Source: Pseudomonadota bacterium (lineage in GTDB: Bacteria; Pseudomonadota; Gammaproteobacteria; Burkholderiales; SG8-39). Taken from it: a DNA stretch of 14,820 bases. Numbering within the stretch: position 1 is the first letter of the stretch; each line of letters starts with the position of its first letter. A program made the translations under genes and the position numbers. The notes beneath the pieces are model-generated. The model saw nothing but the letters and a program-made list of their open reading frames with translations. It did not search any database and was not told the origin of the DNA. Of this stretch, positions 8,411-14,820 are shown in pieces. Where the stretch lies: NCBI GenBank assembly GCA_021825225.1, contig JAKAIH010000013.1, positions 1 to 14,820 of the forward strand, in the 5' to 3' direction.

Positions 8411-9157
8411 TCAATCGCCGCGGGTAAGCGGCACGAAGCGCACCGGCAGGCTGCGCTGGTTCAAGATCGAGCCGTCCGGCTGCTTCACCATCACGTGCAG
8501 GAATTGCACCTCGTCCTCCGGGCCGAGCGGAATCACCATGCGGCCGCCAGGTTTCATTTGCGCGATCAGCGCCGGCGGTACATGGGCCGCAGCGGCGGTG
8601 ACGATAATCGCATCGAAGGGCGCGTGCTCCGCCCAGCCCTCATAACCGTCGCCGATTCTGGTTTCTATATTCCTATAGCCCAATTGCTGCAGCAGGGTGG
8701 CGGCATTCTTGCCGACCGGCTCGACGATCTCGATCGAATACACCTTGTGCGCCAGCTCGGCCAGCACCGCCGCCTGATAGCCGGAGCCGGTGCCGATCTC
8801 CAGCACCGAGTCGCCGGGTTCGACGTCGAGCAACTCGGTCATGAGCGCGACGATATAGGGCTGGGAGATGGTCTGCCCATGACCGATCGGCAACGGCCGG
8901 TTGGCATAGGACAGCGGTCCATAGCTTGCGGAGACGAAGCGATGCCGCGGTACCTTGGCCATGGCTGCCATTACGCGCGTGCTGAATACAGCCCGCCCGG
9001 TTTCAGCGCCGGTTTCGCGCGCCATGGCTTCGATCTCTTTCAGCAGCGTCTGGCGCTCGCGAACATACGGATCCTGTGCCTGGGCGCAGCCGCTGGCGAG
9101 CGCCGCAACCAGCCCCAGCGTGCGCAGGACAGAATGCCGCTTGGTTTCGGAGGGCAT
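8411..9157 (-). CDS. pcm: Protein-L-isoaspartate O-methyltransferase homologue with N-terminal export signal
   Basis: 248 residues from the chosen start, against about 208 for cytoplasmic E. coli Pcm. The catalytic domain is clear: GHGQTISQPYIVALMTELL from about 92, SAM loop VLEIGTGSGYQAAVLAEL with GTGSG at 122-126, then IGDGYEGW and MKPGGRMVIPLG. Pcm enzymes methylate isoaspartyl residues in damaged proteins so that they can revert to normal peptide bonds. The extra N-terminus looks like a secretory signal: basic residues (TKRH, R12), a hydrophobic core VLRTLGLVAALASG, then CAQAQD, fitting signal peptidase I cleavage after AQA or a weak lipobox at C24. The ATG at 9157 was chosen because it begins that signal and has GGAA just upstream; in-frame ATGs at 9187, 9193 and 9211 would lengthen it by 10 to 18 residues. 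It is transcribed against parB. Confidence 0.87.
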   Translation of the reverse strand: MPSETKRHSVLRTLGLVAALASGCAQAQDPYVRERQTLLKEIEAMARETGAETGRAVFSTRVMAAMAKVPRHRFVSASYGPLSYANRPLPIGHGQTISQPYIVALMTELLDVEPGDSVLEIGTGSGYQAAVLAELAHKVYSIEIVEPVGKNAATLLQQLGYRNIETRIGDGYEGWAEHAPFDAIIVTAAAAHVPPALIAQMKPGGRMVIPLGPEDEVQFLHVMVKQPDGSILNQRSLPVRFVPLTRGD

Positions 9158-9268
9158 GATTTCCAGTCTAGATTGTCCGTCCGCCATTGTCATCCCGCGA
9201 AACGGCGACAACTCGGGCTAAACTCTCCGCGACCCAGCTGCGCCTGGCTGTATCTGCAGCAGATCCAG

Positions 9269-9287
9269 CAGGCATAATACGTGCCTG
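9269..9287. repeat. Inverted repeat in divergent intergenic region
   Basis: CAGGCA-TAATACG-TGCCTG, a perfect 6-bp inverted repeat with a 7-bp spacer. It lies in the 208-bp gap between the minus-strand pcm-like gene and the plus-strand thioesterase gene. A CATAAT hexamer (5 of 6 to a -10 box) lies inside it, but I could not find a convincing -35 element on either strand. It could be an operator or chance. Nothing else recognisable was found in the gap. Confidence 0.3.
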
Positions 9288-9365
9288 GACTTGAGAAGAC
9301 GGCTTCGCATTCGCGCTTGCGCTGCGCTGCTGGGATCATGAATCTTAATTTGCCGCCACGCGGAT

Positions 9366-9782
9366 ATGACACCTTCCCGATTTGAAATTATCGTCGATTT
9401 CGCTGATTGCGATCCGGCGCGCATCGTTTTCTACCCGCGCTATTTCGACTGGTTCGATCGCGCGACCGAAAGGATGTTTCGCTCCCGTGGCCTGCCCTGG
9501 GCGCAGATGTTCCCCGATTACCGCATGGCCGGAGTAGCGCTGGTCGACGCCAGCGCCAGCTTTCGCGGTCCGTCGCGCTTCGGCGACAAGATCGTGATCG
9601 AGAGCTGGGTCGGTGAATGGCGCAGCAAGGTGTTCGTGGTCGAGCATAGGGTGCACAACAACGGTAATATCGTCGTCGAGGGGCGCGAAGTCAGGGTATG
9701 GGGTCTGCGCGACCCGGCCAATCCGGAGGGACTGAAAGCGGGCGTTATTCCGCCGGAGGTCATCGCCCGCTTTCAGGATTAA
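9366..9782 (+). CDS. 4-hydroxybenzoyl-CoA thioesterase-family hotdog acyl-CoA thioesterase
   Basis: 138-residue single hotdog-domain protein. The N-terminal motif FADCDPARIVFYPRYFDWFD matches the active-site helix of the Pseudomonas-type 4HBT family. D16, the second Asp of DCDPA, aligns with the catalytic Asp17 of the Pseudomonas 4-hydroxybenzoyl-CoA thioesterase. Further matches are the central SASFRGPSRFGDKIVIE strand pair and WRSKVFVVEHRV. Such enzymes hydrolyse acyl- or aroyl-CoA thioesters in the cytoplasm; the substrate here cannot be told. The ATG at 9366 has only a poor Shine-Dalgarno match. The peroxiredoxin gene starts 45 bp downstream on the same strand, so the two may be cotranscribed. 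The family call is firm, the substrate open. Confidence 0.88.
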   Translation: MTPSRFEIIVDFADCDPARIVFYPRYFDWFDRATERMFRSRGLPWAQMFPDYRMAGVALVDASASFRGPSRFGDKIVIESWVGEWRSKVFVVEHRVHNNGNIVVEGREVRVWGLRDPANPEGLKAGVIPPEVIARFQD

Positions 9783-9827
9783 CGAAAATCAGAAGCGGAG
9801 CGAGGCTCCGCAGCACAGGAGAACGCG

Positions 9828-10511
9828 ATGGAAAATGTCTGGAACGCCAAGTTGCCGCGCATCAACGAGCCGGCGCCGGATTTCAGCGCCAAGACCACCC
9901 ATGGCCGGCGCTCGCTGGCGGACTACCGCGGAAAATGGTTGGTCCTGTTCTCCCATCCTGCGGATTTCACTCCGGTGTGCACCACCGAATTCCTCGCCTT
10001 CGCCAAATCGCATGAGCGCTTCCAGAAGCTCGGCTGCGAACTGCTGGGTCTGTCGATCGACAGCACTTATTCGCATCTGGCCTGGATCCGCAACATCAAG
10101 GAGAAATTCGGCGTAGACATTCCCTTCCCCATCATCGACGATCTGTCGATGCGCATCGCCCACGATTACGGCATGATCCAGCCCGGGGCGAGCGACACCT
10201 CGGCGGTGCGCGCAACTTTCTTCATCGATCCGGAAGGCAAGGTGCGGGCGATGGTCTATTATCCGATGACCAACGGCCGCTCGGTGGAAGAGTTCCTGCG
10301 GCTGCTCGAAGCACTGCAAACCAGCGACCGGCACTCCGTCGCGACTCCAGAGGGCTGGTGTCCCGGTCAAAAAGTGATCGTGCCGCCGCCTGCCACGGTC
10401 AAGGACGCGGAAGCCAGGGCGCGCGCAGGCTACGAATATACCGACTGGTACTTCTCCAAGACCGAGCTTCCGCAGGCCGAGGCCAAGCCGAAAAAGCGCA
10501 GGCCGCGCTGA
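9828..10511 (+). CDS. Prx6-type (1-Cys-like) peroxiredoxin
   Basis: 227-residue thiol peroxidase expected to reduce hydrogen peroxide or organic hydroperoxides in the cytoplasm. The active-site block HPADFTPVCTTEF puts T48 and the peroxidatic cysteine at C51; R128 in VRATFFIDP is the conserved arginine. The long C-terminal domain (GWCPGQKVIVPPPATVKDAEARA) is typical of the Prx6 family. Archaeal relatives have two C-terminal cysteines around a DWWF motif; here the equivalent segment YTDWYFS has Tyr204 and Ser210 instead. The other cysteines are C70 and C178. The last residues form a basic tail (KPKKRRPR). The start has a strong AGGAGA 5 bp upstream of ATG 9828. Confidence 0.93.
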   Translation: MENVWNAKLPRINEPAPDFSAKTTHGRRSLADYRGKWLVLFSHPADFTPVCTTEFLAFAKSHERFQKLGCELLGLSIDSTYSHLAWIRNIKEKFGVDIPFPIIDDLSMRIAHDYGMIQPGASDTSAVRATFFIDPEGKVRAMVYYPMTNGRSVEEFLRLLEALQTSDRHSVATPEGWCPGQKVIVPPPATVKDAEARARAGYEYTDWYFSKTELPQAEAKPKKRRPR

Positions 10512-10520
10512 AGCCGCTTT

Positions 10521-10550
10521 CGCGTGCAAACACGCGCGCAGCCGGCGCGC
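10521..10550 (+). terminator. Overlapping stem-loops after peroxiredoxin gene
   Basis: Two GC-rich hairpins overlap. CGCGTG-CAAA-CACGCG spans 10521-10536 (6-bp stem, 4-nt loop), and GCGCGC-AGCCG-GCGCGC spans 10534-10550 (6-bp stem, 5-nt loop). They share three bases, so they compete. The downstream tract GAATACCTTT is only weakly T-rich. They begin 9 bp after the peroxiredoxin stop and precede the atp promoter, a sensible terminator position. Confidence 0.45.
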
Positions 10551-10577
10551 GAATACCTTTAAGGCCGATGGCACATA

Positions 10578-10591
10578 TTGATGTGGATCAA
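10578..10591. promoter_or_regulatory. FNR/ANR-type binding site upstream of atp operon
   Basis: TTGAT-GTGG-ATCAA, a perfect match to the FNR consensus TTGAT-N4-ATCAA. It lies between the peroxiredoxin terminator region and the atpI promoter. Its centre (10584.5) is about 74 bp before the predicted transcription start near 10659, close to a class I activator position. FNR/ANR/Dnr proteins are oxygen- or NO-sensing CRP-family regulators. The site is clear in the sequence; its use at the atp promoter is inference. Confidence 0.72.
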
Positions 10592-10622
10592 GGCATTGCG
10601 CCGTAAATCAGGGAATTGCGAA

Positions 10623-10652
10623 TTGACCGTGCCGGGCTAACACCGCTATAAT
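10623..10652 (+). promoter_or_regulatory. Sigma-70 promoter of the atp operon
   Basis: TTGACC at 10623-10628 (5 of 6), an 18-bp spacer, and a perfect TATAAT at 10647-10652. Transcription should start near 10659, leaving a leader of about 24 nt before atpI. This is the strongest promoter-like sequence I found in the window and it fits an operon that must be highly expressed. Confidence 0.8.
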
Positions 10653-10682
10653 CTCGCCGTTTTGCAGCGAGGATAGCGGCGA

Positions 10683-11051
10683 GTGTGGCGAAAGTTCCGC
10701 CCGGTGTTCGGGTCGCAAGTACTGGCCACAATAATCATCGCGTCGGTTGCGGCTTGGTTTGCGGGCGTGCACGGCGCGATTTCGGCGCTGCTGGGCGGCC
10801 TGATCGGCATCACCTCCGGGCTGGCGTTTGTGTTTCTGGCTGCAAAGAGCGCAAAAGAAAAAGGGAAATCCCCAGGGGAAGTCATCTTCGCCGCCCTCAA
10901 GGCCGAAGTGGTTAAGCTTTTCCTTGCGGGCTTGCTGCTTTGGCTGGTGTTGGCGCTCTACCAGGACGTAGTGGTTGCCGGGCTGTTGGGGTCGTTTGTC
11001 GTTTCGATCCTGATTTTCAGTTTCGCGCTGTTTGCCCGCGACGAGACTTAG
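10683..11051 (+). CDS. atpI: ATP synthase subunit I (AtpI)
   Basis: 122-residue small membrane protein with about four hydrophobic segments: roughly 10-27, 33-52, 73-93 and 97-117. A basic loop, AAKSAKEKGKSPGE, lies in the middle. AtpI is not part of the finished enzyme; in other bacteria it helps c-ring assembly or stability. It starts with GTG at 10683, preceded by AGGA 9 bp upstream; no ATG is available at a sensible position. It is the first gene after the promoter and is followed after 44 bp by atpB, which is the standard place for atpI. Confidence 0.9.
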   Translation: MWRKFRPVFGSQVLATIIIASVAAWFAGVHGAISALLGGLIGITSGLAFVFLAAKSAKEKGKSPGEVIFAALKAEVVKLFLAGLLLWLVLALYQDVVVAGLLGSFVVSILIFSFALFARDET

Positions 11052-11071
11052 GCTGTGTTTGTAGTTTGTAA

Positions 11072-11902
<831 letters not shown>

Positions 11903-11923
11903 TTTTCCATAACCCCCGTAACA

Positions 11924-12228
<305 letters not shown>

Positions 12229-12241
12229 CCTGACCGCACCG

Positions 12242-12264
12242 CCGGTCCTGCAGCAGCGGACCGG
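12242..12264 (+). other. Stem-loop between atpE and atpF
   Basis: CCGGTCC at 12242-12248 pairs with GGACCGG at 12258-12264, a perfect 7-bp GC-rich stem with a 9-nt loop. It lies 14 bp after the atpE stop and before the atpF Shine-Dalgarno GAGGGA. No T-run follows, so it is not an intrinsic terminator. It may stabilise the 3' end of atpE mRNA or mark a processing site, which would help give the c-subunit excess; that is inference. Confidence 0.5.
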
Positions 12265-12284
12265 GCCCGCGAGGGAATTCGAAC

Positions 12285-12755
12285 ATGAACATCAATTTGA
12301 CACTGATCGCACAGGCGATTTCGTTCGCGATATTCATCCTGTTTACGGTCAAATTCGTCTGGCCGCCGCTGATGAAGGCGATTGAAGAAAGGCAGAAGCA
12401 GATCGCCGACGGCTTGGCAGCGGGCGAACAGGGCAAGCAGCAGCTCGAAGCCTCGGGCAAGCGCGCCGCCGAAGAGACGGTCAAGGCGCGTGCGCGCGCC
12501 GCCGAAATCATCGCTCAGGCGGAAAAGCGCGGCCTGCAGATGATCGAGGAAGCGAAGAACTCGGCCAAAGCCGAAGGCGATCGCCTGATTGCCGGCGCCA
12601 AGTCCGAAATCCAGCAGGAAGTGTCCAGCGCCAAGGAAGTGCTGCGCGAACAGGTTGCGGCTCTGGCGGTGAGCGGCGCCGAGAAGATCCTGCAGCGCGA
12701 AGTCAACGCCCAGGCCCACGCCGAGCTGCTCAATCAGCTGAAGCGGGAGCTCTAA
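12285..12755 (+). CDS. atpF: F-type ATP synthase subunit b
   Basis: 156-residue peripheral-stalk protein. A single N-terminal membrane helix covers about 5-27 ([20 protein letters not shown]), followed by [20 protein letters not shown] long charged, Ala/Glu/Lys/Arg-rich coiled coil then runs to the C-terminus ([19 protein letters not shown]) and binds subunit delta. Length matches E. coli subunit b exactly. ATG 12285 is preceded by GAGGGA. atpH begins 6 bp after its stop. Confidence 0.96.
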   Translation: MNINLTLIAQAISFAIFILFTVKFVWPPLMKAIEERQKQIADGLAAGEQGKQQLEASGKRAAEETVKARARAAEIIAQAEKRGLQMIEEAKNSAKAEGDRLIAGAKSEIQQEVSSAKEVLREQVAALAVSGAEKILQREVNAQAHAELLNQLKREL

Positions 12756-12761
12756 ACTCAA

Positions 12762-13301
12762 ATGGCCGAGATCGCTACCCTCGCGCGACCCTATGCCGAA
12801 GCGGTGTTCCGCCTCGCCGACACGGGCGCTGCGCTCGCCGCATGGTCGGGCACGCTGCGCACGCTGGCGCAGGTGGCTGCGCATCCCGACATGCAGGAAT
12901 GCCTGGCCAAGTTCGACTTGACCTCGACTCAACTGCGGGAGCTGTTCCTGTCGCTGTGCCCCGCCGATCTCTCGGCCGAGGCCAGGAATTTCGTCGGCCT
13001 CTTGATCGAATACGACCGCCTCACGCTGCTGCCCGAAATTCACGCGCAGTTCGAGACGCTCAAGAATGAGCGCGAAGGCGTAGTCGACGCCCAGATCATC
13101 ACCGCCTTTGCCCTGGAGGGCGCGCAGCTCGCGGGCCTGGTGGCAGATCTGGAAAAGCGCTTCAAACGCAAAATAAATCCCCAGGTGAGCATCGACCGCG
13201 ATCTCATCGGCGGCGTGCGCGTGGTGGTCGGCGATGAGGTCATCGACGCTTCGGTGCGCGGCAAGCTCAATGCGATGGCCGCCGGCCTGCTCGCGAGCTG
13301 A
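12762..13301 (+). CDS. atpH: F-type ATP synthase subunit delta
   Basis: 179-residue soluble stator subunit joining the b dimer to the top of F1. The family start TLARPYAEAVFRLA at 6-19 and the conserved C-terminal block GGVRVVVGDEVIDASVRGKL at about 150-169 are clear. Length is normal. GGGAG inside the end of atpF provides a ribosome-binding site, so translation is likely coupled to atpF. atpA follows after 25 bp. Confidence 0.96.
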   Translation: MAEIATLARPYAEAVFRLADTGAALAAWSGTLRTLAQVAAHPDMQECLAKFDLTSTQLRELFLSLCPADLSAEARNFVGLLIEYDRLTLLPEIHAQFETLKNEREGVVDAQIITAFALEGAQLAGLVADLEKRFKRKINPQVSIDRDLIGGVRVVVGDEVIDASVRGKLNAMAAGLLAS

Positions 13302-13326
13302 GAATACTTAAGGTTCAGGAGATAGC

Positions 13327-14820
13327 ATGCAACAGTTGAATCCTTCCGAGATCAGCGAGCTGATCAAGAGCAAGATCCAGAATCTTGCGCTGTCCGCCGA
13401 TGTGCGCACGCAGGGCACGGTGGTGTCGGTGACAGACGGCATCTGCCGCATCCACGGCCTCTCGGACGTGATGGCGGGCGAAATGCTGGAATTCCCGAAG
13501 AATACCTTCGGCCTCGCCCTCAACCTCGAGCGCGACTCGGTCGGCGCGGTGGTGCTGGGCGCCTACGAACACATTTCCGAGGGCGATACGGTCAAGTGCA
13601 CCGGCCGCATCCTGGACGTGCCGGTCGGACCGGAACTCATTGGCCGCGTGGTCAACTCGCTCGGCCAGCCGATTGACGGCAAGGGCCCGATCAATGCCAA
13701 GCTCACCGACGTCATCGAGAAGGTCGCGCCGGGCGTGATCGAGCGCCAGTCGGTGTCGCAGCCGGTGCAGACCGGCCTGAAATCGATCGACTCCATGGTG
13801 CCGATCGGCCGCGGCCAGCGCGAACTGATCATCGGCGACCGCCAGACCGGCAAGACCGCGGTGGCGATCGACACCATCATCAACCAGAAGGGCAAGGACC
13901 TGATCTGTGTCTATGTCGCGATCGGCCAGAAAGCCTCCTCCGTGGTTAACGTGGTGCGGCGCCTCGAAGAGCACGGCGCCATGGACTACACCATCGTGGT
14001 TGCTGCCACCGCGTCGGAGTCCGCCGCGATGCAATACATCGCGCCCTACTCCGGCTGCACCATGGGCGAATATTTCCGCGACCGCGGCCAGGACGCGCTG
14101 ATTATTTACGACGACCTGACCAAGCAGGCCTGGGCCTACCGTCAGGTGTCGCTGCTGTTGCGCCGCCCGCCGGGCCGCGAAGCCTACCCGGGCGACGTGT
14201 TCTACCTGCACTCGCGCCTGCTGGAGCGCGCCGCGCGCGTGAATCCCGAATACGTGGAGAAATTCACCAAGGGCGAGGTCAAGGGCAAGACCGGTTCGCT
14301 CACCGCGCTGCCGATTATCGAAACCCAGGCCGGCGACGTCACCGCGTTCGTGCCGACCAACGTGATTTCGATTACCGACGGTCAGATCTTCCTCGAAACC
14401 GATCTGTTCAACGCCGGCATCCGGCCCGCGATCAACGCCGGCATTTCGGTGTCGCGCGTCGGCGGCGCAGCGCAAACGAAGGTGATCAAAAAGCTCGGCG
14501 GCGGCGTGCGCCTGTCGCTGGCGCAGTACCGCGAGCTCGCGGCCTTCGCCCAATTCGCCTCCGACCTGGACGAAGCCACGAGAAAGCAACTGGAGCGCGG
14601 CCGCCTGGTGACCGAGCTGATGAAGCAGCCGCAGTACGAGCCGCAGCAGGTATGGGAAATGGCGCTGACGCTGTTCGCGGTGAACAACAGCTATTTCGAC
14701 GACATCGACACCAACAAGGCGCTGGCGGCCGAGCGTGCGCTGCGCGCCTACGTCAAGGACAAGTACGCCGCGCTGGTCGAGAGGATCGAATCCACCAAGG
14801 ACCTGAGCAAGGAAGACGAG
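13327..14820 (+). CDS. atpA: F-type ATP synthase subunit alpha (3' end outside window)
   Basis: 498 codons are open to the right edge without a stop; family members are about 513 residues, so only some 15 residues are missing. Walker A GDRQTGKT is at 170-177, one residue from its E. coli position. The arginine finger is R377 in [12 protein letters not shown]. The N-terminus [20 protein letters not shown] fits subunit alpha, including the delta-binding helix. The start ATG has AGGAG 6 bp upstream. Alpha forms the noncatalytic nucleotide sites of the F1 hexamer; atpG, atpD and atpC are expected beyond the window. Confidence 0.97.
   Translation, partial: MQQLNPSEISELIKSKIQNLALSADVRTQGTVVSVTDGICRIHGLSDVMAGEMLEFPKNTFGLALNLERDSVGAVVLGAYEHISEGDTVKCTGRILDVPVGPELIGRVVNSLGQPIDGKGPINAKLTDVIEKVAPGVIERQSVSQPVQTGLKSIDSMVPIGRGQRELIIGDRQTGKTAVAIDTIINQKGKDLICVYVAIGQKASSVVNVVRRLEEHGAMDYTIVVAATASESAAMQYIAPYSGCTMGEYFRDRGQDALIIYDDLTKQAWAYRQVSLLLRRPPGREAYPGDVFYLHSRLLERAARVNPEYVEKFTKGEVKGKTGSLTALPIIETQAGDVTAFVPTNVISITDGQIFLETDLFNAGIRPAINAGISVSRVGGAAQTKVIKKLGGGVRLSLAQYRELAAFAQFASDLDEATRKQLERGRLVTELMKQPQYEPQQVWEMALTLFAVNNSYFDDIDTNKALAAERALRAYVKDKYAALVERIESTKDLSKEDE

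Noticed and set aside
10582..10590. DnaA-box-like TGTGGATCA
   Set aside because: One mismatch from the DnaA box and embedded in the perfect FNR palindrome; there is no cluster of DnaA boxes or AT-rich unwinding region nearby, so no origin.
13315..14589. Long minus-strand open frame opposite atpA (424 codons)
   Set aside because: It lies wholly antisense to the well-conserved atpA reading frame. Its His/Arg/Gly/Asp-rich product resembles no family and is a typical GC-rich shadow.

Overview
The window looks like ordinary chromosome of a GC-rich betaproteobacterium. The evidence is the gene order mnmG-rsmG-parA-parB followed by an atpIBEFHA run, the strongly betaproteobacterial-looking proteins, and two parS centromere sites of the usual proteobacterial form. 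This block normally lies in the origin-proximal part of such chromosomes. I see no origin in the window, and no tRNA, rRNA, insertion sequence, prophage or CRISPR array. Genus-level assignment is not possible from reading alone.

Positions 1-3854 hold a transport block. It begins with the C-terminal end of a TAXI-type periplasmic binding protein, followed by a tightly coupled branched-chain-amino-acid-type (HAAT) ABC transporter: livH, a fused livM-livG permease/ATPase, and livF. Each liv cistron overlaps the next by four bases. No LivK-type binding protein lies between them, which leaves open whether the TAXI protein serves this ABC importer.

Positions 3855-8410 hold the tRNA/rRNA modification and chromosome partition block. 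Two parS sites, 99 bp apart, precede mnmG. mnmG (tRNA wobble-U modification) overlaps rsmG (16S rRNA G527 methylation), and parA and parB follow on the same strand. ParB is expected to load onto the two parS sites only 3.5 kb from its own gene.

Positions 8411-10511 hold three genes that separate parB from the atp cluster. They are a protein-L-isoaspartate methyltransferase homologue on the minus strand with an apparent N-terminal export signal, a small hotdog-fold acyl-CoA thioesterase, and a Prx6-type peroxiredoxin. They could serve protein repair and oxidant defence, but the link between them is only positional.

Positions 10512-14820 hold the start of the F1Fo-ATP synthase operon: atpI, atpB, atpE, atpF, atpH and most of atpA, which runs off the right edge. 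A very good sigma-70 promoter (TTGACC, 18 bp, TATAAT) lies just upstream of atpI. A perfect FNR/ANR-type palindrome (TTGAT-N4-ATCAA) is centred about 74 bp before the predicted transcription start, suggesting oxygen-responsive control of ATP synthase. The c-subunit has an H+-type ion site.

No wholly new system is evident. The observations most worth a second look are the FNR box at the atp promoter, the exported isoaspartate methyltransferase, and the TAXI protein next to a LivK-less ABC operon.
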